From: Darksidea phi
Lineage: Eukaryota > Ascomycota > Dothideomycetes > Pleosporales > Lentitheciaceae
Assembly (NCBI GenBank): GCA_030770425.1
Contig: JASJFT010000141.1
Location: 1 to 64,000 of the forward strand
Length of the DNA stretch: 64,000 nt
Reading direction: 5' to 3'
The translations under genes were made by a program, and so were the position numbers. The notes under the pieces are model-generated. The model was not told where the DNA came from and searched no databases. It saw only the letters and a program-made list of their open reading frames with translations. Positions 36,353-46,914 of the stretch are shown here, in pieces. Each line of letters opens with the position of its first letter. Position 1 is the first letter of the stretch.

Positions 36353-36867
36353 AGATTCATTTGAAGTACCCCCCGGATTTAAATACGGGTGCGCGGTGAG
36401 GGAACGTGAAATATGGACATGAACAGCAAAGAGAGCGTAATGGAAATGACAGAGAAAGATCGATTCATCGAGCTTGTCTTGGTCGAGCAAGGTGGGAAGA
36501 TGGGAAGGCGCGATAGAGAAATATTAGAACACGTCCCTGGCCCCCGGGAACGCTTTCGTGCGGGTTTTGAACCATAGCCATCATTCCAGCTTCGCCCAGA
36601 CGCCACGCTACGTACGCAAAGAAAAGAGCGGAAACACCAAAGTTGATTCAAAGACAAATTAAATAGTAACAAACACATGTAGAGTTCCACTTTCCCATAT
36701 TTCTCTTCCAAAACGCCTGTATCTATCCCGATCGTAAAGTCATTAAAGGCCGTGCCGGCGCGGTTGGTGAAAGAGAGGAAATCCGAAATCTGAACGAATT
36801 TCTGCCGTCTTGCGAGCTTTTAGCGCTTTTGTAATCCAGCATTTGTCGACCGCATAAATGAAAGGTA
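36353..36867. other. Convergent 3' intergenic
   Basis: Between the 3' ends of the small gene and the GATA-factor gene. A minus-strand frame at 36379-36711 has no motif and is probably chance. Nothing else is seen. Confidence 0.6.
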
Positions 36868-38489
36868 TTAGTCATCATCCAACTCTTGCAGCTCCCTCTC
36901 TTTTCGTAATAACTCTTCTCTCATTGCTTCTGCTTCGCGTCGTAGCCTCTCCTTTCTAACCGCCTTCTCTTCTTGCGTGTTGGGTGACGGTCCCGTACTC
37001 TCTCGAGCGGACATGGTTGCTAATGAGGGGTCGATGTTTGCGTCTTGCGTTGCGGCGGGGTTAAGGATGGATGATATGGCGTTGGGTCGATGTGGTATGG
37101 GATGTGCGGTGCCTATGAGTTGTCCGTCCGAATCTTCAGTCACGCTGCGACTGCGTTTCCTGGGAGACGGCGCGGTTGGATATGTCGTCGAAGGTGTTGG
37201 TGGTCCTCCTAGATGCGAAGTGCTGCTGCGATAATTTGTAAAGTCAACGGCGACTGGAATCCTGGGTGCTGGTGGATAGGTCTCGCTCGATTCAATGGTA
37301 GCGGATGGGTCCGGGGATACAGAGTGCTCGAAGCCGGGAGTCCCGGTTGTACGCATCTGTGGTGAGTAGCTGGCTGTGGAGGATGGAGCTTGCGTGCCAT
37401 TGCTAGGGTCCTCAGGCATTATGCGCTTGCGACGCTTGATTTCTTGCTTCTTCATTTCAACGGGTCGAGGTGTGCCGTGAAGCTTGTAGTAGAGACCTAG
37501 AAGGTGTTAGTGTGCTAATAGAACGGTATGCAGGAGAGGTACATACCACATGCATTACAGATGGTGTGTCCAGCTTCATTTCTTCTCCAGAGGGGTGTGA
37601 CGGTGGTTTTGCAGTTTTGACAAGCCTGGATGACGCTCGTTGCTGTAGGCGCCTCACCCATTGTTGCATCCGAGGAACTTGGAGTAGCATTCGCTTGAGC
37701 GAGGGCGAACTGAGCCGTCTTAGAGACACGATTGTTAAAAGCGGGACAGCCGCTGCAGCCCTGTTGGCCGCCCATGCCGTTGCACCTACCACCACCAGGA
37801 CACGTTCCCGCAGCTCCTTGGTCGGCGGCGACATACGTTGCGACGCGGGGAGATACCCCGACATTACCTGGGGAAGTACTTCTATCGTGAGATTGACCTG
37901 GGGCTGAACTCTGCTGTACAGATACTGGCTGTCTCGGGGTGTGGCGCTTCATGTTGACTGGGCGGGACTGGTTTCGCGCCTTCAGGTACAGGCCGCATGC
38001 ATTACAGATGGTTGCGCCCGTAGGCGATCGACGCCACAACGGCGTCCTCGTAGTCCCACAATTGCTATAAAACAGTTAGCATTCCAGATCCTAGGGCGAG
38101 CACGTTTCGGGAGCTGCTCGCGGGGAAAGATGGACGACATACCGACAGGTCTGTCCAGTCATTGGTGCATTTCCTCCAGCGATACTCGGAGGCGGAAGAG
38201 ATGCAGATGTCGCCGGGCTCGGTGCTGTTTCAGGCTGTTCGGTTTGGCGGAGAGGTAACGAATCCTCCAGAGAGTGATAAATTTCTGAAGACTCCGCGGT
38301 GGGAGGGGTGGCGGTGTTCTGGTTCCGTGAAGGCGATGTGATGCTCGCAGCTTGGTCGTGGGATCGGTTCAGCTGACTGAGTTGCTCGGCCATTTCCACG
38401 TCTTCTCGGCTCGGTTCTCTTGACAGGTGATGAGGATGAGTCGGTGTAGGTGCCAGGGACGTGCCCCCACTGCCCGAGGACTGCACCAT
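36868..38489 (-). CDS. sreA: GATA-type siderophore repressor (SRE/SreA/URBS1)
   Basis: Three exons, complement(36868..37496, 37547..38064, 38143..38489), give 497 residues. Two GATA zinc fingers are present: finger 1 TCRNCGTTRTPLWRRSPTG..CNACGLYLK (first splice inside it) and finger 2 CQNCKTTVTPLWRRNEAG..CNACGLYYK (second splice inside it). Between them lies the hallmark Cys-rich CPGGGRCNGMGGQQGCSGC (four Cys), which in SreA/SREP/Sre1/URBS1 senses iron, probably via an Fe-S cluster. With iron, these proteins repress siderophore synthesis and uptake genes. The C-terminus carries a Lys/Arg-rich stretch and an Arg/Glu coiled-coil (residues about 465-495), as in SRE orthologues. The ATG at 38489 gives a Ser/Thr/Pro-rich N-terminus. 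No siderophore gene is seen nearby. Confidence 0.93.
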
Positions 38490-39795
38490 GGTTCCCCACG
38501 ACCGTCCCGTCGGTGGGCAGCGGTGAAGATGCAGGTACGAGCAGCGGTGATGTTGCGATGCGGCAGTGCCTAGGTAGAGCAGCAATCGGGCCTTCGAGGC
38601 AACATAGAGCGGCTAGTTACAGGCGGGACACGAGACTTGAGGTCCGGTGGGTTTCCCTCTTCAAGTGCGGGTACCAACACGTGGGTGGCGGCGGGCTGGA
38701 GTGATTTGCGGCTGGGTGTGGGTTGATCTCGGTGAACGGTGAACGGTGAACGGTGTGCTTGGGGGCACACTTGCGGGGCCAAGCAGCGTCTTTATGGGGA
38801 CCGGCGGTCTCAAGAGAATGAATCTTGGTCGGCACGTGGTTCCTCGTCATCCGCCAGCTCCTCATGGGCGTTGGAAGGTTTGGAAAGCATTCGGTGATGC
38901 GTAACAGGCAGTCGCGCGCGTCGCACTTTCTCATCCAGGGTCGGCCAATCAGCTTGCGCTTAATGTAAGCATCAGTTGTTAGCGTGCGCCGCAATCGCAG
39001 CAACCTCAAGCCCTCACGACGCCCACTCGACAGTTCTTTAATAAAGATATGGTGTCCATACAGTTCCTGCGGTCTTGTGCGCTCTGAACGGCTGTGGCTA
39101 ACCGCCGGCAAGAGGTGACCCATCGGCTCGGGATGATCTACGGGTGGCGAAAAAGAAAGAACACAAACAACTTTGCCTCTATCCAGTAAAAGGCCTGGCA
39201 TATGGCCGCGGTGGTCCTCGTATTTCGAGCTGCTTCTCTCTGGGCATATTGGTAATGGAGAAAAGGGCGATCCTCTATGGCGGACTGTTGCCTTCAGCCA
39301 ATCAAGGCAGCCCTAATAGTAGTCCCTGAGCTATCGCATAGCTACAGCACAAGCGTAAGCGCGCAACAACGGTAACGACCGTTAGAGGCGTTAGTCTCAA
39401 TGTATCAGGTAGCCAACGAAAGATATCATGTTTTATGGTCATTTTTATGGTAAGAGCCTCATCATTTGGTGGTAGTACGAGCCTCACTGGCCTGAAGCAT
39501 CTAAAAAATATCTTATAGAAACGAAGACAGCGCTCCCGACCATCACCAGCTAGTCCAATCAAATTTCCATTCTCTTTTCCTCATGTCAATGAAATCGGGG
39601 CAAAAGTCGAGGTATATCAACACACTTGCGCCAAAATAAACCAGCCAAAAAAGGCCTTGTGCCTATCCACACCATAGATATGCGTACATGAACAGCACGT
39701 GGCTGCTCGTGCTGTACAATCAAATCAAATTGGAACCTAGACCCATCCGTGCGAGGAATCGTAACGGGCATCCTCGGATTGCTTTGACTGAGTGT
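38490..39795. other. Upstream region of the GATA-factor gene
   Basis: No supported gene. A 194-residue open frame on the minus strand (38617-39201) has no motif and lies in the promoter region. It contains a short GGTGAAC tandem repeat. The right half is the 3' flank of TVP15. Confidence 0.55.
38731..38755. repeat. GGTGAAC 7-bp tandem repeat, 3.5 copies
   Basis: GGTGAACGGTGAACGGTGAA and a trailing CGGTG, 245 bases upstream of the GATA-factor ATG. Could be a simple repeat or repeated binding site. Confidence 0.7.
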
Positions 39796-40890
39796 TTAGA
39801 CTTGTTCAGCACCCCAGCCGGCATCAGCATCGCTATCAAATCTGTCAGGCCTATGGTCCAAGATCGGCTGAAGGATGGAATGGAACATACCGCATGTTCG
39901 CAGGGGGTTCGATCGACGGGATGAACTCGAGAACGACGTATCCGACACCAACTACGCCAACAAGCGTGCCCGGAAGCCAACGCCACCAGAGGTTACCGAC
40001 CGCCACGGAGCCGATAAAGATATAAACTGGAAAGGTTCAGTCACTGAGAACGGAAATTGTAATGAGGTAAACTTACAGATGCCGCGGCCTAGGAAGGAGA
40101 ACATGAACGAAGCATATCGGGCTACTTGAGGCGGGATCTGGACCTCTGCTGGTTGTCAGCCTGGTTCTATCATTCCCTCTGCCACGGTACGAAAGTGTCC
40201 GCCCCCATTTATTCGTCCGGCCAGCTTCCCTTGCGCAAGAGATGCTGATACACTTCATATTCATGTGGAAAGATACAGTTTCAAATTTTCAGAACTTGAG
40301 ATGACACTGTAGGCCGATGTGCGATAGGGTGAAAGGGGATACGAACCGAGAAGCGCGGTAGCTATGTCTTGGGTCAGCCAAATCCTCCTATCTGAGCGTT
40401 CCTCGGAGAACTTACCAACACCGAAAAGGACCAAGTATGCGCCAAGAATGATTGATGAGCTACAAAGGACTATCAGCCTCATTCGTAGCCAGATAATCTA
40501 CCCTTGCACAGTGTGAAAGCTCGGCCACAACCGTAAAAGTCAACTCAGGCCGCGTACTCGTTCGAGCTTCACGAATGTGTGTATACGGGACCGAGATGCC
40601 CATCGAACCGATCACAGAAGTATACGAATTTCGTTTGGGAGTTTGCGATTCGATGCAGCGAGGATGGAGGGATGGATGCCCCGGGCAGACTCACAAGCCG
40701 TCAAAGCCTATAAACTTCGTGACGCCGCCGAGCACCATGAACACAGCAACGGCGAAGTTCACCATGCGACTATCCACACGTTAGTCCAAGTTTCCAAAAC
40801 CGCGAACTCTCCCCGTCGCAATCTCGCAGCCTAGCAAGTAGCTTCGCCAACTCCCTCGGGACGCACTCACAAGATGTCGGAAAAGTCCAT
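39796..40890 (-). CDS. TVP15: Golgi membrane protein TVP15-like
   Basis: Seven exons, complement(39796..39850, 39891..40026, 40077..40145, 40347..40361, 40416..40459, 40695..40769, 40871..40890), join in frame to 137 residues. All six introns keep GT..AG ends and the protein reads smoothly across each: MDFSDIFRMVNFAVAVFMVL, GAYLVLFGVATALLEVQIPP, YASFMFSFLGRGIFYIFIGS, and a C-terminal ADAGWGAEQV. Four membrane helices are evident (about 10-28, 33-50, 62-85, 90-110). Tvp15 is a late-Golgi vesicle protein of the Tlg2 compartment and part of a conserved group of small tetraspan proteins; its precise role is poorly known. Exon 4 is only 15 bp. Intron lengths range from 40 to 235 bp. Confidence 0.88.
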
Positions 40891-41716
40891 GTCGGCGGAC
40901 GGATCGGAAAGATGTGGGAACCGCAGCTTGACGAGTTAACGGGTAAGGTAAAGGCGAGGCTGAGGCGCAATAATAGGGCGGAAATGACACTGTGTCGCGG
41001 ATGGATGATGGTGGTGTCGCGCGACGTTTGGAGGTCGCAAGCTCGCGAGAGCTGGCATAACTGCCAAGCGCTCGGTTGCGCTTACTGGGACGTCATAGCG
41101 AACCCGCGACTTGATTGGTTGGGAAGCGAGGCCAAACACGTGATGGAGTAGTTCACCCTCGTCCTTCTTTACATTTCTTCCACACAGCTCTTGATATGGC
41201 GTGACTCGGCTACATGATTGCACTGGGTTTATATACTCTGCTTCTATGTGCGATGTCTGGCTCATAAATCAAGCTTTGACGGCATATCATCTAGCTTTTG
41301 CATCACATAGTCCTCGTCTCGGCTTCTGCACACCTTCTTGATGATTTATTCCTTCGCTCTCTACCTTCCAGCAGTTTGGCTCCAGACTTTCGTCTCTACT
41401 GCTGCTCCCTAGCTTCCTCCCACCAGCATCTCGCTCACGCTTGAACAACATATCGTCTATTTCCTTCAGTGCACATCCACTTCGCAGTCTCCGCGCGCTT
41501 TCGGCGTGTTCACGCCTGTTTCCCCCAGCATCCTGAAGCTCTAATGACATGTCGCCCCACTCCTCCAAATAACAGCTTCTCCAGATTCCACCCAGCGCCC
41601 TTCCACAATCATTACGCTCTATCTTTATTCTCCCCCTCGAGTTCCCACGGAGACGGCTCGCAGTTCAACGGAGGCTCAACGCAGGGCTGGATAGTATTAC
41701 GCTCATTTTCGAAACT
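40891..41716. other. Intergenic, no gene seen
   Basis: 5' flank of TVP15 and 3' flank of the small gene at 41717. Short frames on both strands lack motifs. Confidence 0.6.
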
Positions 41717-42268
41717 TTAAATATTATCCTCGCCAAAAACTTCAATAGTATGCGTCACAGAGATTCCTGGTACATCCTGCCGTTCACGGTCGTCGCCCTT
41801 CTCGGAGTGAGATTCAATGTCATTCGCTCTCCGGTTAGCCCTAATACAATCGAGTTTCCTCAACATTGTTCGGACCACGGCCCTGCCTCCAAACGCGCTC
41901 CTAGTCGACCTCTGGGTAGCTTCTGCTCGATTTTTCCTAGTCCGTATCCTTCTGATCAAGCTTCTGCCCCTCCCCAGCCCACCTCTCTGCTCCTGAAATC
42001 CAACCATCTCTTTGCTATCGCCCCAGGTTTCCCGCAGCGATGGCATTCGCTCCTCACTGCTAACACCAGGCTCAATTCTCCCTTTTGCATCCAAGTTTCC
42101 TATCGCTCTCCTCCAAGTCGGGTCTAAGAAGTCATGTTCGACCACACTCCAACCCCAGCTCTGAAAGTCTTCCACGATGATCTCATCGACACGGTCAGGG
42201 AAGGCTATCGCGAAGACGGGATCGTCGCTACCTACAATGGAGTTTGGTGGGTAGATCAGGTAAGGCAT
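41717..42268 (-). CDS. Small protein, dispersed WGW family copy 3
   Basis: A single exon of 183 residues, unknown function. It begins MPYLIYPP and has VEDFQSWGWSVVEHDF at about residues 33-48, the same motif as in copies at 829, 35921 and 44568. A weaker version of the second motif may be LRETWGDSKEM (about residues 76-88). The C-terminal half is basic (RRIRTRKNR, RKLDCIRANRR) and ends without a clear domain, so it could bind nucleic acid or be disordered. No signal peptide or membrane helix. A TATAAA box sits 27 bases upstream of the ATG. It is divergent from copy 4 across 2.3 kb. Confidence 0.68.
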   Translation of the reverse strand: MPYLIYPPNSIVGSDDPVFAIAFPDRVDEIIVEDFQSWGWSVVEHDFLDPTWRRAIGNLDAKGRIEPGVSSEERMPSLRETWGDSKEMVGFQEQRGGLGRGRSLIRRIRTRKNRAEATQRSTRSAFGGRAVVRTMLRKLDCIRANRRANDIESHSEKGDDRERQDVPGISVTHTIEVFGEDNI

Positions 42269-42294
42269 GGTCGGGCACGACGCAACTTTGTGTG

Positions 42295-42300
42295 TTTATA
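42295..42300 (-). promoter_or_regulatory. TATA box of small gene copy 3
   Basis: TATAAA on the minus strand, 27 bases before the ATG at 42268. The closeness implies a very short leader or a start at a downstream point. Confidence 0.45.
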
Positions 42301-42989
42301 AAAGTTCAAGGTTTTGAGAGCTGGACCTTTGCTGATAGTTCTTCAAGCATTATGGTGGATATGTAGTTCCCAACCATTCAAGTGCATGAGCACCGCCACG
42401 ACATTGAGAACTATTGAAGCGCATCCTCATTCAAAGACATTCAGTCGCACCCACAACCTTCCATACATTACCCCTCCCTTCAATGAGCGTATGCTCCAAT
42501 GTCCGAAGCCCAGTCATAAAATAAAGACAGCCCTCATCCAGTAGCTCTTCACAGCTCAATCACAGGCTAACAGTTCATCATGAACATGATCAATACCAAA
42601 AACCTCTATTGTAGACAGTAACGGACGCAGTACTAAAATGACTAATCTAGACGCCATACCTCCTCTTCACCTCCGATAACCCACATATATTCTCCGCTTC
42701 GAGCCCACGACTCCCTCCTTATGCACGACTCGCACTCTAAACTCCGAGCCCAACCCCCCTTTCATGACCCCTCGTTTCTAATCAATCTGCTTCGCAGCCC
42801 TTTTAGACAACCCAAATCTCTTAAGATCATACTCCCTAGTCTCTTTAAAGTTGCCTTGATTAACCCGGATGACCTCGGTAATTTCGCCACTGTCGATTTT
42901 CCGCTTCAGAATGGGCCACTCACCTTGGTGGAAGAAGCAAATAGGATCTGGACCAGTCTCCTACAGCACTATTACACGCCCTCATTAGT

Positions 42990-43021
42990 AGCCTTACTCG
43001 CGTACATGCGCGAGTAAGGCT
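42990..43021. repeat. Perfect 13-bp inverted repeat (hairpin), 6-base loop
   Basis: Arms AGCCTTACTCGCG (42990-43002) and CGCGAGTAAGGCT (43009-43021) are exact complements with loop TACATG. No coding gene overlaps convincingly. Confidence 0.9.
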
Positions 43022-43891
43022 GGAGAACAACCTAACCCGGCTTCTGTACCGTACTGACCCGCTTTGGGCCAAGTGAAAGTTCCGCCTTCAATCTGAAAGT
43101 AAGCAAAGTGTGGACGCGGGGGCTAGCTACCTCTCAAGGACAAATAGGAAGCTCGGGCCTTGAAGCGTCACACCAACCTCTAGGCCCCGTCTTTCTCAGT
43201 CATTCAGAGGTTCCTTCAACCCCGCCGTTTCACGGATACAATGAACTATGTAAGGACATAGTAGGATTAGTAGGATCAAATAAGGGAACATTAGTCTGAG
43301 AAATTCGTACTACCTTCGGTACATGCTCCTTTCGTTCGGTCCGCACATAGGTTAGCTGATCACAGTTCTAGTACGTACGAGGTTGTAGTGTAGCTAAAAA
43401 CAAAATAGGTACTCCACTAATAACCATTTTCAAATTGGAGTTTCAGGAAAAAGAAGGATTTGAAAATATAGAGATGCCGTATTTGAATAAGCCCAGGGGC
43501 GCATATAACCGAATGCGAAAGCTCCGCACCCATCAAAGCTAGAAAGCAAGGAGCGACGAAACAAAATAAATAACAGACACATCACCACATGCCCTTAACA
43601 CTTACTAGATACAATTCTAAAAATTACCTAAACCTGCTCTTGATCCCATGTCCGTAACACGGAGTTGCTCCCGCCCTCTTCAAATTCCTTACGGCATTCA
43701 ATCGGAGTTCCTCACCTCTTCCGACGGAAAACCCAAGCGCACCACCGGATTAAGTGCACCGACCATACCAAAGCCAATACCAGGCCAATAATAGAGAATC
43801 TACTGACGAAGAGTCTGACCGCTCTTTTCAATGCCGGCACGTAGGTATAGCGCGTATAGAAATTCGTAGCTTGCCTATGATGGACGCCGAC

Positions 43892-43970
43892 GAGTATTGC
43901 TTCGCGCTAGGGATGTATTGCTTTGCACTAGCCATGTATTGCTTTGCGCTAGCCATGTATTGCTTGCGAC
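43892..43970 (+). repeat. 21-bp tandem repeat, about 3.7 units
   Basis: Units ATGTATTGCTTTGCACTAGC plus C, repeated with few changes from 43892 (first unit GAGTATTGCTTCGCGCTAGG plus G). In the + frame it would encode a seven-residue MYCFALA-type repeat. Confidence 0.85.
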
Positions 43971-44344
43971 ATGCTCCAGCCAACAGGACATACGGTATTA
44001 GAGCAAGATCAAGTTATGATAGGTTTAGTTTGGGTATTTGTTATGAGCTGGGTTTTGAGGTTGGAATTTGTCAGCGAACAAGGGCGCATGCCACCACAAG
44101 CAGCGTAGGCTCTCGAGGATATATAAATAAGCTGAGCAGCTCATCGTGGTAAGTATATGGCATAGGCGCGCCGGCTTGCATCTTTTGTCCCAATTTGGGA
44201 CGCTGTTGGACTGAGGGAAAGATAGGTTTGTGTTGAGATCGGACCTGCGATTGGTTGGGGGTTGACATTTGTGCTGTATTGAGTATTTTTCGATCCAGTC
44301 AAGGATCGGTGTGAACGGGCGCGCTTACCCTCGCAGATTGATGC

Positions 44345-44350
44345 TATAAA
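44345..44350 (+). promoter_or_regulatory. TATA box of small gene copy 4
   Basis: GCTATAAAAGG, 218 bases upstream of the ATG at 44568, a good TATA match. Confidence 0.5.
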
Positions 44351-44567
44351 AGGCTAGATGGATTCCGGGGTCTGAAGCAAGACTATCTGAAGCAATGCCG
44401 TATTTTTACTCCGCCGTATCGTTACCAATCAAGTGCAATGCATGCATCGTAGCAGGCAAACAAGGAGAAGAGTAAGAGGACTGAAGGTCCATCTTGCTTA
44501 GACACTCAGTGCAGCTTCCTCTCTTTGAAAACCATACTGTATTACCTTGTATCCCGCACAGTAAGCC

Positions 44568-45069
44568 ATGCCGTACATTATCCAAGTCCCCCCGACGCAC
44601 GACTACCTCCCCCCAACTCTCCACCCCTTCAACCCTCTCGGCGCAGAAATCGGCTCGTTTGTAGCCCTCTCCTCAACATCCACCCTCGACCTCACTCTGG
44701 TGAACGACTTCCGCGAGTGGGGTTGGCAGGTACGTCGGACCAGCCGATCCAACAATATTGCTCACCATGTTATTGCTGTAGGTGCGATACCTCGACTTGG
44801 ACGGTAACAATATCCCTCCTTCTCTGGCCCGCCTCTGTGGCTCCATTTCTCAGTCCGACGATGGTTCCTCTCTGAGAAACGTCCCCACCGGCTCCCACTC
44901 GGCGGCGCAGACGTGGTACGAAGGCTATAAGAAGAAAGACGCGAAACATAACTTGAGACACCGCATCTGTCGTGTTTGGGAACAGGAACATGGTCGACGG
45001 ATCCGCAGTACAGAAGAGAGTAGGCAGCCGAAGAAAGGGTTGAGGGAAAGGTTACATGACTTATTCTAG
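44568..45069 (+). CDS. Small protein, dispersed WGW family copy 4
   Basis: Two exons, 44568..44729 and 44782..45069 (52-bp intron), encode 149 residues. It begins MPYIIQVP and carries NDFREWGWQVRYLD, with the intron falling exactly inside the motif (after WGWQ). The second motif is RICRVWEQEHGRRIR (about residues 118-132), matching IWEEEVQRR and LWAEEVQRR of copies 1 and 2. The intron join is supported by the restored motif: the unspliced frame stops shortly after. Function unknown; no signal peptide. The C-terminus is basic (PKKGLRERLHDLF). It converges on RIO2. Confidence 0.72.
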
Positions 45070-45222
45070 GAGTGGGCATAGACAGATAATTCATCACGGA
45101 ATGAGTGGATTGAATGGGGTATGAGGATTCCAATGGGACATAACGATTCTAATTTTGGGCGAGTGGCTAAACGCACTCAGAATGTATGGGTATCGCAGAA
45201 GAAGGCAGAATATAGACATAAC

Positions 45223-46568
45223 CTATAATGCCCATCCAGCTTTGGCCTTTGCCGCTTTCGTCGATATCATGGGCGTGAGGTTGGGCTTGATATCGCTCAG
45301 GTCGGGAAGTGGGTCTGTGTCCCGGATGTCGAGGATGGTCATTTGTGAAGCGAGTGCTGCTGGTGTGGTAACCTGTGGGGCTTCTGCTTGCACCGCAATA
45401 ATGTTGTCAACAGGCTCCAGATCTCTGTCAGCCTCGGCTTCTTGCTCGTCGGTTGGATCTTCTTCTTCATCATCCTCGTCCTCGTCTCGTTCGATATCCC
45501 CAGCATCACCATCTATGCCATGTTCCTTCATGTATGCATCCAGTTCCTTGGCCATCTTCTTGCTAAAACCGCTAGCCTCAACCTCTACGTCTAGCCTCTT
45601 GATGAGTCTCTTCGTAGACTCTTTGAGGAAAGGTCCAGGTTCGTCGCTCGTGAAGCCAAAGCGGCGGTCGAAGAAGCGCTTGATGCAGGCTACGTCTCGA
45701 TCAAAGTAGTACTCAGCGTTAGCATGCGAAATGGACACCATTTGCGGAAAGTCGATGATGGTAGGAATCAGGGTCACCTTTCCGTCGGCTTCTTCTTTCT
45801 CCTCAATTAAGATATTGAACTCGTTGAAGTCGCCATGTATTAGTCCATATTGGGCGAGCCGGACAATGAGCGATAGTAACTCTGCATAGAGTGACGCGGG
45901 GTCGCCGACAGCTGATATTTGACGCATGGGGAAGGCATTGATAAGGCTCATGATGACGGTATGCCGGTTCTGACCGAGGGGTTCTGGCACCGGGAAGCCT
46001 TCACGGCGAAGCGCCTTCATAAACTCGAACTCCTTCAGCGCCGCTAACCTTGACATGTACATCCATGATGCAGAAGAGCGGTTGCGCAAGTAATCGCGGT
46101 TCGCCTTCACGGTGCGAAACGATATGCGGCCCAGACGGTGTATCTTCAAGACCTGCTGCCGGCCTGTCTCAGATGCGCAGACAAGGATGTCCGACTCTTT
46201 TCCTACGCCAATTTGATTCCCAACCGAGTATACCGTGGAGGCTTTCGTGTGCGTATGGAGGGCGAGATAGTCGAGCCCACCGTATGTGAGGCGGTAACCA
46301 TCGTACTTTGCATTCTTGACTTTCGCGATAAGTCCGATTTTGGCTAAGTTGGATATGCATTTGTGCACGCCACCGGAGCGAAGGGCAGCAAGTTGGGATA
46401 TCAAGGGCGTGGGCACAACTTCATGGTTGCGACTACCCATTTCTGTCTGCGGGGGTCTTCATCAGCGTTAGTCCCCCGCCGCGAGATGGAAATTGAGGCG
46501 CATACCGCGGTCAGAACCCGCCAGTCATCCGAACTCAGATATCGGATGTTCTTGACGTTCAGCTTCAT
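45223..46568 (-). CDS. RIO2: Atypical protein kinase RIO2
   Basis: Two exons, complement(45223..46446, 46506..46568), with a 59-bp intron, encode 428 residues. RIO2 is the essential kinase/ATPase of late 40S ribosome assembly that acts on cytoplasmic pre-40S particles. N-terminal winged-helix: MKLNVKNIRYLSSDDWRVLTA then TEMGSRNHEVVP across the splice. Kinase part: ATP loop GNQIGVGKESD, Lys in QVLKIHRLGR, catalytic loop LIHGDFNEFNILI and metal-binding IIDFPQ. An acidic Asp/Glu run (DEDEDDEEED) and a C-terminal DIKPNLTP tail follow, as in other fungal RIO2. All catalytic residues are intact. It shares a short divergent promoter with RPN1. Confidence 0.97.
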
Positions 46569-46914
46569 GTTTGCGGTGTCGCGAAGCTATTCGGGACGAA
46601 GTTGAGTGTTTGTGTAGGGGTGACTGTGGTGTCGAAATAATTTTGGACGCTTCTCGAAGTCTGAGCTCGCCGCTGGCGATCACCGCACTAAGGCCTTGGC
46701 GGCCGACGCTGTGAACAGAGCTCGCAACCTCAGCATCAACAATCTGCCCATATCTCCCGCTCAGCTCTTCCACAACCCTCCGCACTCCCAACCACCCCCG
46801 AAACTCACCCTTTCACCATCGGCCTCGTTTTTGACTTTTCCTGACCGGCCCCGCTCCCATACCGAGTCGAGGAAACGCACTTCGCCGCCCGCCTAGCTTC
46901 CATTCGTAATCAAC
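46569..46914. promoter_or_regulatory. 346-bp bidirectional promoter, RIO2/RPN1
   Basis: The two start codons lie 346 bases apart and face away from each other. Both genes are housekeeping (ribosome assembly, proteasome), so joint regulation is possible; no specific element is clear by eye. Confidence 0.5.

Larger units (their letters stand above)
42301..44567. other. Gene-free segment of unusual composition
   Basis: Between two divergent small genes. 42600-43700 contains a perfect hairpin, several short inverted repeats (for example GTACTACCTTCGGTAC at about 43308-43323) and words unlike the flanking genes. It resembles fungal mitochondrial intergenic DNA, so a nuclear organelle insertion (NUMT) is possible but unproven. 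A 98-residue frame (42721-43017) and a 132-residue frame (43754-44152) have no family motif. Confidence 0.4.

Noticed and set aside
38617..39201. 194-residue open frame on the minus strand upstream of the GATA-factor gene
   Set aside because: No motif, odd composition (Arg/His/Pro-rich) and position in a promoter; likely chance in GC-balanced DNA.
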